Source: Rickettsia akari str. Hartford
GTDB lineage: Bacteria; Pseudomonadota; Alphaproteobacteria; Rickettsiales; Rickettsiaceae
NCBI RefSeq assembly: GCF_000018205.1
Contig: NC_009881.1
Location: 744,001-808,000, forward strand
Direction: 5' to 3'
DNA: 64,000 nt
Shown here: in pieces, positions 17,972-27,030 of the stretch
Position numbering within the stretch: position 1 is the first letter of the stretch
Layout: the number at the start of each line of letters is the position of its first letter
The notes under the pieces: model-generated
What the model was told of the DNA's origin: nothing
Seen by the model: only the letters and a program-made list of their open reading frames with translations
Databases searched by the model: none
Translations under genes and position numbers: made by a program

Positions 17972-18084
17972 CAATCATTGCAATAAGAATTACGTAGTAA
18001 TTCGACGAAGTAATCCAGTAAAGAATGCTAAAAATTAGCATTCTTTACTGGATTACCGCGTTCCTTTTAGTCACTCACAATGAC
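17972..18084. repeat. Palindromic repeat, family C
   Basis: Head TCAATCATTGCAATAAGAAT with TTCGACGAAGTAATCCAGTA, hairpin AAAGAATGCTAAAAATTAGC with its complement, and tail TACTGGATTACCGCGTTCC ... CACAATGACG. Inserted between cmk and rpsA. Confidence 0.75.
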
Positions 18085-18142
18085 GTTTCGTGTATCCATG
18101 CAACAACACCATAAAATCAAAGAAAATAACTTAGCACTTATT

Positions 18143-18802
18143 TCAAGCTATTTTATTCTTTATGTAATTTGTTACTTCTTCTACGACTTCCATAGCAGAA
18201 AGCTCTGAAGTATCAATAATTAAAGCATCTGAAGCCGGTAATAACGGTGCGGCTTTTCGCTCTTTATCTCTTTTATCTCGCAAAATTATTTGCCGTAAAA
18301 TCTCATCGAGTATACATTTTTTTCCTTTTGCTTGCAACTGCTTATATCGTCTTTCAGCCCTAATTTGAGGATTTGCGGTGATAAAAATCTTTAAATCTGC
18401 TTCAGGTACAACAACAGTACCTATATCCCTACCCTCCATAATGATTCTTGGCGTTGTTTTTACTAGATTAATCAGATATTTATTTAGATTATTTCTAACT
18501 TCACTTATTACGGCGATTTGCGATGCCATATCGCCTATACTCTCATGCTCCAAGTCAAGATGACTATCGAGTTTTAATGCTTTAGATAACGCAATGACTG
18601 CATCCATATCAGTGACATCTATTTTTTGATTAATACAGTCAAAAGCAAGCTGCCTATACACAATACTTGACTGAAAATATTGAAGAGAAAATTTTTTTGC
18701 AAGTATTAAACCGATAGTCCCTTTACCTGAAGCAGCGGGACCGTCAAGAGCAATAGCAAAATTTTTAGCAAAATCAAAGGCTTTAGTTTTTAAATCCACC
18801 AT
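18143..18802 (-). CDS. cmk: Cytidylate kinase
   Basis: 219 residues. Phosphorylates CMP/dCMP with ATP. P-loop [20 protein letters not shown] at the N-terminus, NMP-binding segment with [15 protein letters not shown], then [20 protein letters not shown] and the lid Arg residues in [14 protein letters not shown] and [15 protein letters not shown]. Ends normally. First gene of the cmk-rpsA pair. Upstream, at about 18825-18832, an AT-rich TATAAT-like sequence on the minus strand could be its promoter. Confidence 0.95.
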   Translation of the reverse strand: MVDLKTKAFDFAKNFAIALDGPAASGKGTIGLILAKKFSLQYFQSSIVYRQLAFDCINQKIDVTDMDAVIALSKALKLDSHLDLEHESIGDMASQIAVISEVRNNLNKYLINLVKTTPRIIMEGRDIGTVVVPEADLKIFITANPQIRAERRYKQLQAKGKKCILDEILRQIILRDKRDKERKAAPLLPASDALIIDTSELSAMEVVEEVTNYIKNKIA

Positions 18803-18895
18803 AAATTATAGACTGAATAATAAAATATTATAAATAATGGAAATAAAGCTTGAAATCTAGTACATTATGAAATAGATATAGAGTTTAAAATTATT

Positions 18896-18936
18896 AGAGC
18901 CTATCAGTAATTAAAATTTATTTACTGATAGGCTCT
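18896..18936. repeat. Perfect 15-bp inverted repeat abutting tRNA-Val
   Basis: AGAGCCTATCAGTAA (18896-18910), an 11-base AT loop, then its exact reverse complement (18922-18936). It ends 2 bp before the tRNA. No T-run follows on the plus strand, so it does not look like a simple terminator. Confidence 0.8.
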
Positions 18937-18938
18937 AA

Positions 18939-19015
18939 GGGTGATTAGCTCAGTTGGTTAGAGCATTACGTTGACATCGTAAAGGTTAGAGGTTCGAGCC
19001 CTCTATCACCCACCA
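18939..19015 (+). tRNA. tRNA-Val (GAC)
   Basis: 77 nt. Acceptor GGGTGAT pairs with ATCACCC, anticodon stem TTACG/CGTAA around loop TTGACAT (GAC), T-arm GAGGTTCGAGCCCTC, discriminator A and encoded CCA. It borders a 7-kb accessory region on its 3' side. Confidence 0.96.
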
Positions 19016-19065
19016 CCTTAACTCCATGGTTTGCATAATCTACTAATTTTAGCTTCATACCACGT

Positions 19066-19398
19066 ATGCTCACTATATGCTGCTTACATTTCACTTCTGA
19101 TTGTGTAATCCATGATGATTGTGATAAAAATCCCACTATTTTCTACAATTTTATTGGTAATTTTATTCCACATGAATGGAGTAATCGCTCATCTCATAAT
19201 GGTAAAACATTAAGTAAAACTGCAAGGCAACTACTATCTCTAATCTTCTTTCGCTTGCAAATCTACTATAACGATAGTATCAACGAACTTCAGGAAACCT
19301 ATCATTTCTTTGAACAACACTTAAGGGGTTGTCAACGAAGAGTAAGACAATGTCTACTTGAACTAAAACAATCCGGGTTTATCAATCTTGCTACCTAA
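19066..19398 (+). pseudogene. Winged-helix replication-like protein fragment
   Basis: About 110 codons ending in FFEQHLRGCQRRVRQCLLEL and KQSGFINLAT, a winged helix-turn-helix pattern. The central GKTLSKTARQLLSLIFFRLQ recalls the DnaA-like or helix-turn-helix replication proteins carried on Rickettsia plasmids and integrative elements; this is a resemblance, not a firm assignment. No good start is seen and the upstream frame closes at a TAA. The 3' end overlaps the antisense Tn5-like transposase remnant by 36 bp, so the gene has probably been cut. Confidence 0.4.
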
Positions 19399-20690
19399 AC
19401 CATTATTAAATATGGTATCAAGTGTCGTAGTATACAAAATTTTCCACTCTTCATCAGCAAGTATGACAGTACAAGGCAGATTTGGATTTGTTCTAGCTAC
19501 TAAAGTAATGCACAATATTATACATGCAATTACACTCATTATTGTAAGAAAGTGGATTAATCTATCTACTGTTTGAAGTCTACATTCTTCAACTTTAAGA
19601 CCAGATTTTAAAATTTTGTGAAAAATTTCTATTCTCCATCTTAAACACAATACCATTGTATTTTTTCTACTGCATCTTCAAAATTATTAATAGTTAAATT
19701 TGTCAACAACATCCAACTAATAGTTTCTTCATGCAAGGAAGGATATTTTACATAAATAGTACTCAATTTTAAATTATGTCACTTTCTGATTATACTTTTA
19801 ACATGATTCTTTGGTGGATACAGCACAAAATTACTAAACTTTACTTCTAACACTACCGTTCTCTTAGCTTTATTATCACGAGCAGGAATATTTATTTGCA
19901 TCGCTCCTAGACAAGGCGAGTAACTCATTAAATTCCACAATTTTTACCACTTTTCTCCGAATAAGTCGATTTCTTATGTACTTTTCTACTTTGACTTGCT
20001 CTTAACTATAAAGAAAGATTGATTAGCACAAGAAGCTTCAAATAAATCATAAATATCTGCGTCTCTATCACAAATAGTAATCATCTGAATATTCTTGAAT
20101 CCTGAATGATTAGTAGAATTTTCCAGAGATATTATCCACCTTCTGATTTCTTTTTCCTCTATATGGAGAGCAGTATTATGGCTTCTTCTTTTTAACGCTT
20201 TTTGATCTTTATCTAAAAGAGGTCTAGAACTAATTGTTGATCCAATAATCCTAGAGCTAATCCTTCTGTTATAACTGCAAATGTTGTATGCATAACTAAT
20301 CCACGGGTTTTAAAATTAGTTTTGTTAGATCTTATTCTTGCTGCTATAACCCCCTAGTCCTTTAGTCTTCATATGGTTCTTATATGTAATATAACTCGTA
20401 TATTGAATAGCTAAAATAATTGGAGATTCTTTTGCTCTTTCAACTGTTTTAGTTATATGGCTATCTAATATATTTCTTTTAGAAATAGCATCGTTTTGAA
20501 AAAATCTATAAGCTGCTTTACTTTGATTCCAATCTTCAAATGCCTGATTTATTGAGCATTCAGGTGAATTAGCAACACTATCATCTATTTTTAAAAGTCT
20601 TGTACTTAATCTTTTATCACCAAAATTAATAATTCCAAATTCATGCTACGCCCAACTAAGATTTGAGATATTTAATTGTCCTTGTGTCAT
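19363..20690 (-). pseudogene. Tn5/IS50-like (IS4 group) transposase remnant
   Basis: ATG 20690 starts MTQGQLNISNLSWA, followed by a stop and then HEFGIINFGDKRLSTRLLKI, the classic Tn5-type N-terminus. FEDWNQSKAAYRFFQNDAIS and ICDRDADIYDLFEASCANQS (DDE region) are readable between many stops and shifts. The C-terminal 97 codons are open and include RWRIEIFHKILKSGLKVEEC (the Y-(2)-R-(3)-E-type signature) and ILADEEWKILYTTT. The element is clearly dead. I could not delimit inverted ends. Confidence 0.8.
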
Positions 20691-20839
20691 CTGTGCTCAT
20701 TGTTTAATTTATACCAGTTCTACATAATTACTGAAATATCCATTTATCATTTTTTGATTTATGTGTAATAGTAAGCTACTGAACACAGCATTTATATTAA
20801 TCATTATACTTGCAATACAGACTCTGAGATTTAATAAGT

Positions 20840-21995
20840 TTCATATATATTGTATAAATATATAAAGCAAATATGTTATTACCAGCCACATTAACTGAAG
20901 AAGTAATACAGTTAATTACTATATAAATACTTGTAATTAAACTACACATTTCAGAAGTAAATCCTAAGGTTTTTCTAATACTGGTAACATCACTAATATT
21001 GTTCCACCTAGCACTCCAGCACCTGAAAATTTTGTTAAAGTAAAATATATTGCAAATAATAAAAATTGTTGGTTTGAAATAGGGAAACCATAGAAATTTA
21101 TTAACAATATAGCAATAATTGGTATGCAGATTGTATCACATACAATCTGTATATTCATAGTTGTTGGACATATAAAATTTGTGTAATTTTTATTACCAAC
21201 ATTTTTATTAACTGTGGTTAAGGTAAATGGTAAAGCATATGCACTTGACATATTAGAAAGAGCTACAACCATAGGTAAATAAGACTCTTGAAAATTTCTA
21301 TTACTTTTTTAAAATTGAAATGTGATACTAGAAAAACATGAAATATTAGATAGATAATCGTAAATCAGATCATTGTTTAATCATTAGTTCTAAATTTTGT
21401 TCTAAAAGAGTATTAAAAAGCTTCTCATCCACAAGCTTTACTACATAACCAAATATAAAAAATGGCATCAGCGGTACAAAGAATTTATTCAAAAATATCA
21501 TACAACATTTGTTAATAGTACTTACAGTGGATTTGACGATATGAAAACCAAAAATATTTAAGATAAAACCTATAATGAACCCACTAACAAGAGCGAGATC
21601 ATTAGAAATTATTGGTCGTAAATTTAATACCCAAAGCGGCGTAAGATTATCTAATAATTGATTCACCTGATAAGTTGTTTGTGCTGGAACAATTATAGTA
21701 CCAATGATACAACATAATATGACGTTTAGAAAATTTGACAGGCAAATACAACCAAACAATATCATTACAAATAATTTTGCCCCTTTGGGAATATTGCCAA
21801 GAGCAGAAGCTATTGAACTAGTAATTAGAAAAGGCAGCATAAATACTAGCAAGGTTCTTAAAAAAGTGCTAATTGTAAAAAAATTGTTTAGTTTGATAAT
21901 TAAAGTATTGGGTAAAAAATATGTATACAATAATAACAAGAAAAATTTGAAATATAGTATTTTTAATAATTTTAAAACAGTTATTAATTATGAAA
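20840..21995 (-). pseudogene. Dicarboxylate/amino-acid:cation symporter (DAACS) remnant
   Basis: Two open pieces (21370-21939 and 20964-21272) belong to one multi-spanning transporter. The first reads ASALGNIPKGAKLFVMILFG and IISNDLALVSGFIIGFILNI. The second has YALPFTLTTVNKNVGNKNYT and ends LTKFSGAGVLGGTILVMLPV. A frameshift near 20965 continues with LGFTSEMCSLITSIYIVINC and SSVNVAGNN, the family's last re-entrant/TM region. About 100 bp between the pieces is degraded. It would have carried glutamate/dicarboxylates; now non-functional. Confidence 0.7.
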
Positions 21996-22109
21996 ATAAA
22001 CCCCTCTTTTTATAAGTTATTTATATAATATGCAATACAGATCTTATCTAATGCTGTCAATCAATTATAAGATAAAATAAAAAGTCAAGTTCTAACAATA
22101 GTTATAACA

Positions 22110-22407
22110 TAGAGATATTTTACTACAGCATTTTTTAGTATTTTGGAACATTGACTAATTGTTGTACCAGTGTTAATACATCATCTATTAACAATATTTT
22201 TTGCCAGAGATCTGGTATTTTTTATTTAATATCAAACTACCAGATAGCTTTTCTCTCTCACTTTTTGGATAAATAAGCTTGAGACTTTGTCCATTTTGAC
22301 TTAATCAATATATCAGGTACCACTTGCACCTTAAGTAATTTCCTGATTTCTATAGCTAGAAGGAACGGTGGATTATACATCTTAAATAATCTCTTAAATC
22401 TATTCAT
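22110..22407 (-). pseudogene. ComF-like phosphoribosyltransferase fragment (second copy)
   Basis: ATG 22407 opens MNRFKRLFKMYNPPFLLAIE, and DILIKSKWTKSQAYLSKK follows, both typical of ComF. After stops the PRPP-loop region reads KILLIDDVLT, then TLVQQLVNVPKY in place of TGTT. It is similar to but clearly different in sequence from the comF remnant at 35155-35835. It lies within the accessory island. Confidence 0.6.
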
Positions 22408-22544
22408 TAATGCCAATTAAGAGCTAAAAAGTATAGGATGTAGAATTACAGTATGGGATAGTTTGGAAGGAACCAGTCCATAATATATATGGTACTATAT
22501 TGACTAAAATAAGAGTACAAATTATGGACTGGTAGAGAGATTTA

Positions 22545-22990
22545 ATATCACTTTATGTGGAAATCAGCAAAACATATCATCAAAAGTGCATAGGATATTG
22601 CTATAGAATGTCAAATTATACAAATTTAGAATTTTCAGATGAAGAAATTATAATAATTTATATATGTACTGGTCTAAACTTTTTTCGGGTTGGAACGAAA
22701 ACTTTTTCGTGTAGTGCTAAATTTTTTTTCGTTTTTACCTAAAGATTTATGATTATAAGGCTGTAAATTTTTTGCTAATTTCACACAGAGAGTATTAGGA
22801 TACATAAAACAAAACACTATCCTCAAATTCCTACCCCATAAAAAAGTTGTAAGATGGATAGCTCAGTTTGGAGGAGTTTTAGCTCGTAACAATGATGTAG
22901 AACCAGGCCTATGACATTGTGAAATGGATAAAAAAGATGAGTTGATCTTGAAGAAGGATGGCATCTTGCACTTGCATAACTTATGAGTAA
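22545..22990 (+). pseudogene. Scraps of two transposase genes
   Basis: 22557-22680 reads MEISKTYHQKCIGYCYRMSN and LEFSDEEIIIIYI, resembling the N-terminus of an IS982/IS4-type transposase. 22840-22920 reads KKVVRWIAQFGGVLARNNDV then EPGL and a TGA; this is the C-terminal W-I-A-x-L-G-G-F-L-A-R-K motif of Tn5-type transposases. They are from different parts or different elements. 22991-23242 shows no supported gene. Confidence 0.5.
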
Positions 22991-23242
22991 TAAGTAAGGT
23001 TCTTTGGGAGGAAAGCACCAATATAGTGCCTACATACCAGCTCTGCTTTGTTTTATAACAAAGAGTACCCTCTTTACTTGCTGATCTTTAACATATTTTG
23101 CTTAATGGCAATTGTTTATTTTGATTGATGATATTAATTTCACTGATTTGGTTTGGTATGAGTATGTTCTCTTTTGATGATTTTTTTGAAATTCATGTAT
23201 TCTGATTCTATAAAGCAATTTAAAGATTTTTAGCAATAATAT

Positions 23243-23434
23243 ATGATAACAGCTAAAATGTATGGCAAGAATATAGATCAGTTCCCTGGTTGTATGTCAA
23301 TCAGTGATATTATGGATCAATAATACGGTAAAACTGGCATGTGGACCACTAATTTTTCTACAATTATTCTATCTATTGTGGTAGTAGCTATGCAAGCTAC
23401 AGCTATGGGTTATTATTATGCATTATTGGCATAA
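23243..23434 (+). pseudogene. Sodium:solute symporter fragment
   Basis: 64 codons in one frame, MITAKMYGKNIDQFPGCMSI, SDIMDQ, a TAA, then YGKTGMWTTNFSTIILSIVV and MQATAMGYYYALLA. The stretch aligns with IGDILSTYYGNIGRFIGG and VSVGFLAAQISVSGYIF of the intact symporter at 52216-53625. A single nonsense codon with the frame retained. Confidence 0.55.
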
Positions 23435-23442
23435 TGATATTT

Positions 23443-23683
23443 ACTCCATGGGCTCATATTCAGGATATTCTATTTCAAGCTCTAAAGAACTTGATCATGT
23501 TACTTATCACAATGACACATGTTATAAAACAATGTTTCATTCAAGATGATATAATTTTTTGTTGGTGAACATACAACCATTTTAGAGTGTATAAGTACAA
23601 TGGAAGCTGCTGTTGAATCAGGTGAACGTATAGCACAAGCTATTATAAAAAATGATTTCTATCTCCATGAATTAATGAGTTAA
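23443..23683 (+). pseudogene. Flavin amine oxidase C-terminal fragment
   Basis: Reads YSMGSYSGYSISSSKELDHV, then after a shift near 23560 FFVGEHTTILECISTMEAAV and ESGERIAQAII to a TAA. The F-x-G-E-H-T ... G-A-V-E-S-G-x-R-x-A signature is the FAD-contacting C-terminus of monoamine-oxidase-type flavoproteins. The rest of the gene is missing. Confidence 0.6.
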
Positions 23684-23743
23684 CTTCTAAAATTTATTCA
23701 GCATTCATGATGGTGATAATAATCAAGAGTTAAAGCCACTGAT

Positions 23744-23924
23744 ATGGATAATATAATGAAACAAAGATTAAAATTAGAACAAAAAAAGGCTAAGATCGTT
23801 ATAGAAGAAGCTAAAAGGAAAATTAGAGAAAGAAAAGCGCGCACTCGTTATTTAATTGCATTGCAAGGGTTAAGTTGTTAAAGCTAAACTTGAGATGGTA
23901 TCAGACAGTTTGTGTCAGTTGTAA
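23744..23924 (+). pseudogene. traD: Conjugal transfer protein TraD (Ti type), frameshifted
   Basis: 45 codons from ATG 23744 (MDNIMKQRLKLEQKKAKIVI) with the family core RERKARTRYLIALQG, then a stop at 23879. One base shift restores VVKAKLEMVSDSLCQL, matching the G-G-L-V-x-K-A-x-L tail. Small relaxosome-accessory TraD of this kind is carried on Rickettsiales amplified genetic elements. It is the strongest marker here of a former conjugative element. Confidence 0.65.
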
Positions 23925-23972
23925 CAATAGTTAAGAATAAAATGAATTAAAACAACTTAACATGAGACTAAT

Positions 23973-25121
23973 ATGAAAAATAAGAACAAAGTATCAAATC
24001 CAACTATAGAAAAAGTAGTATCAGACATACTATCACAAAGTGACCAATCTGAAATATTTGGCAACGGATGGATCTTTGAAGAATTAAAAAACAGCTGGTG
24101 AATAAGATCTTAGAGAAAGAAATGGAGTCTCATATAGGATATGAGAAGCATTCTAAAACTAAGACAGAGTCAGAATAATAGGCGAAATGGTCATTATGAA
24201 AAAAACATTTTAGATGAAGAAGATCGTAAATTAAGATTAGAAGTACCAAGAGATCGTGACGGAGAGTATGAACCTATACTTATTCCTAGGGGCGTTCGTA
24301 AATTTGAAGGATTTGATGCTAAAGCTGATATCATTATATGCACGAGGTATGACTACTAGAGAAATGCAGGACCATTTAGAAGAATTGTACTCTACCAAGA
24401 GGTATCTGCTGAGTTAATATCAAAGGTAACTGATGGTGTATTAGAGGATGTTAATGCTTGGAAAATAAGTCACTTGATAGTATCTATCCTATAATGTATT
24501 TAGATTTCATTTATGTGAAAGCAAGAGATAATCATGTAATAAATTAACAAGGCAGTTTATTTGTCTGTATGTGTGAATTTAGAAGGTAAAAAATAGCTTT
24601 TATGCATTTGGATAGGCAAAAAATGAAGGCGCTAAATTCTGGTTACAGATAGTAACAGAATTAAAGAACCGTGGAGTTGAATAAATATATGTTGTATGTG
24701 TTGATTGTTTAAAAGACTTTCATGAAGATATAAACAGTGTGTTCCCCAAAACGATAGTACATCTCTGTATAGTCCATATGATTAGGAATTCTGTACAGAG
24801 TTTTAGCAAAAAATTGGATAATAAATATCAAGTTATTTTTAATATAGGGCAGCGAAATTGGCCGGGTATAGCTCCTTTTTTTTTAGTTTCCCGGATGAAA
24901 TCAGAAAAGTAATTTATACAACTAATGCTATTGAATCAATTAATCGTCAAATCAGAAAAATTATCAAGAATAAATGGGTGTTTCTAGATGATAAATCAAT
25001 TCAAAAAATAATATTTTTAGCATTGACAAATGCTTCTAAGAAATGGACAATGCCAATTGAGAATTGGGCAATGGCTTTAAATCAATTTGCTATACTTTGT
25101 GATACTAATTTACAAAATTAG
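23973..25121 (+). pseudogene. IS256 (Mutator) family transposase remnant
   Basis: From ATG 23973 (MKNKNKVSNPTIEKVVSDIL). Readable pieces are KILEKEMESHIGYEKHSKTK, RRNGHYEKNILDEEDRKLRL, EVPRDRDGEYEPILIPRGVR, and the C-terminal [20 protein letters not shown] and [12 protein letters not shown], all IS256 hallmarks. At least ten stops or shifts lie between. Near normal IS256 transposase length (about 380 codons) overall. Confidence 0.85.
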
Positions 25122-25136
25122 GCAAATGGAGAAATT

Positions 25137-25640
25137 CTACTTACACAAAGAATCTGACAGACTTGTGTAATCGATTAGAAATAGGTCATCATTAATAGTT
25201 TCACCTTCTTGCTCATCAATATACTGCTGTATCATTTCATCAGTAATATTACCTAAATTAACTGCCATATAACCTCTAGCCCAAAAATGATTGCCCCAAT
25301 ACTGCTTTCTCAAATAAGTAAATTCTTGCAATAATATTCTTGAGCTACTGCATTTTCAATACTGCACAAGTTTGCTAGGTGTTATTTGCGGTCTATACTA
25401 GATAAACATATGAACATGATCACAAGCTACTTTGCCTGAAATTATCTGTACTTCATGTTCCATACAAATACTCCTAAATAAATCTCTAGATCTCTCTTCG
25501 CTACCTTTCACGTTAATACACTCTTGCTATACTTTGGTACCCACATATTGTGTACTTTTAAATCATACTGGATATGGCTATTTTTTTCTATAACTTCTCA
25601 TATCTCTTTATAAATTCGTCGCCAAGGCAACTTCATTATA
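25137..25640 (-). pseudogene. tnpA: IS200/IS605 family TnpA transposase remnant
   Basis: The C-terminal 64 codons are open (MQEFTYLRKQYWGNHFWARG, GYMAVNLGNITDEMIQQYID). Upstream on the same strand are MEHEVQIISGKVACDHVHMF, containing the HUH pair (H-V-H), and KYSKSVLT after WVP. At least three stops interrupt. The downstream 25641-25908 contains no other supported gene. Confidence 0.8.
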
Positions 25641-25908
25641 TCTTACATTCGACTAAAGGCGATTGATTGTTCATCCCAAATCGGCATATTAATTTTATTT
25701 TATTCATTTTGTTCTCATATTCATTTATGAACCTCTATATACAATAGATAATATGATAATTCAATTATTAATTATAATTTTTTATATTTTATTATTCAGA
25801 GAAACATAAGAACGCTCTATGTTTCTTGACAAATGCTATGCATTTATATATGCTTCTTCGTATGTTAGCAACGAGCAATAAGGCTTAGAAATAAGTACTT
25901 CGAGCTTA

Positions 25909-25985
25909 GCACCCGTAGCTCAATTGGATAGAGTGTATGACTACGGATCATAAGGTTGGGGGTTCGACTCCTCTCGGGTGCGCCA
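25909..25985 (+). tRNA. tRNA-Arg (ACG)
   Basis: 77 nt. Acceptor GCACCCG pairs with CGGGTGC, anticodon loop CTACGGA (ACG, read as ICG) in a TATGA/TCATA stem, T-loop GGGTTCGACTCC, discriminator G and encoded CCA. It closes the accessory region that starts after tRNA-Val. Confidence 0.95.
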
Positions 25986-26322
25986 TTCCTCATTTTTTAG
26001 TATTCCTACAAAAATATCACAAGACAGAATAGAGTTTATCTGCCAGTTGAGAGATTTCTTTTTGACTGATTGTTTAAAGCTTTCCGTTGTACCATACTAT
26101 TGCACATTAATTTTATTTTTCTAATTCTGTATTTCTATTTTAGAATTACTAATAAATAACTAAATTTTTAATATCTTTCAACTTATATTTGATTTTTATG
26201 CGATTATACTGATAATCTCTTCTAATTATATTTAAGTAATTAAGTTAGATATGGTTTGAGAATTGTACGAGATTTTGAATGTTGTAGTTAATGGAAAATA
26301 AGGTCATCATAATTTTGCCTCT
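25986..26322. other. 337-bp spacer, no gene seen
   Basis: AT-rich sequence on the 3' side of tRNA-Arg. I see no open frame with family resemblance, no RNA gene and no repeat until 26323. Confidence 0.4.
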
Positions 26323-26423
26323 GTCATCCCGTGGCCTGACAACAGTATCCAGTTAAAAATACTAAAATTATTAGTATTTTTTATCGTTTTTATGGACCAA
26401 GTGATCAAACGCACTAGGTGACA
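26323..26423. repeat. Palindromic repeat, family A
   Basis: Head GTCATCCCGTGGCCTGACAA, centre AAATACTAAAATTATTAGTA and tail TTTTTATGGACCAAGTGATC ... GGTGACA. Nearly the same text as the copy at 42382, including the AGTTAAAAAT(A/G)CTAAAATTA centre. Confidence 0.8.
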
Positions 26424-26471
26424 CAGTAGGTTTGATCTGTCTACGTAACAATGCCTTGCGAACAGAAAAGC

Positions 26472-26568
26472 GACGTGGCAATCTAGGAAATAATGAAAAT
26501 TTTCTGATTTACAGAATTTTTAGCTGGATTGCTTCGTCAAAACTTACAGTTTTTCCTCGCAATGACGA
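26472..26568. repeat. Palindromic repeat, family C (inverted orientation)
   Basis: Starts CGACGTGGCAATCTAG and ends GCTTCGTCAAAACTTACAGT ... CCTCGCAATGACG, the reverse complement of the family C head. Adjacent to a family A copy. Confidence 0.8.
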
Positions 26569-26679
26569 CATTCAGTATCCACACAGGAACGACATAAAAT
26601 AAAAATTGTCCGATACTATGACTAAATAGTTACTAATAGTATTTAAAGTTAAAAAATGATTCTGTTATTATAATTCATA

Positions 26680-26810
26680 GTAATGGATATCTAATATTCG
26701 CAAAAAACCAACTGTAAAATACTAAGCCACTGCTTATATGACCGCTAGGTAAACCGAAACCTGTAATATTTAAAGCAGGATTTAAAGGTATTTCAAATGT
26801 ATATTTTAAT
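26680..26810 (-). pseudogene. PAP2-type phosphatase fragment
   Basis: Reads FEIPLNPALNITGFGLPSGH then ISSGLVFYSWFFANIRYPLL. The PSGH tetrad is the second motif of the PAP2 acid phosphatase family. Only ~45 codons are recognisable and no start is seen. 26811-27030 is otherwise spacer in front of the macroglobulin gene. Confidence 0.45.
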
Positions 26811-27030
26811 AATATATTAAAATTGTAGTGAAAAGTAATACACAAATAGCTTGTGCAAATAGTTGATTCCTAAATACAGTAAATCCGAGTATTATGATAA
26901 TCTCATAAACAATATTCTTGTCCAAATAACAAAAAAATTTTGTTAAATATTGGAAAAAATATCCTTATTCATTGCTTTACTTAATTTTATTTATATATAA
27001 TTGAAGTTATCATACATATAAGCTATAGAT

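Noticed and set aside
21704..22015. Plus-strand open frame over the symporter remnant
   Set aside because: Antisense to the DAACS remnant, which has clear family motifs.
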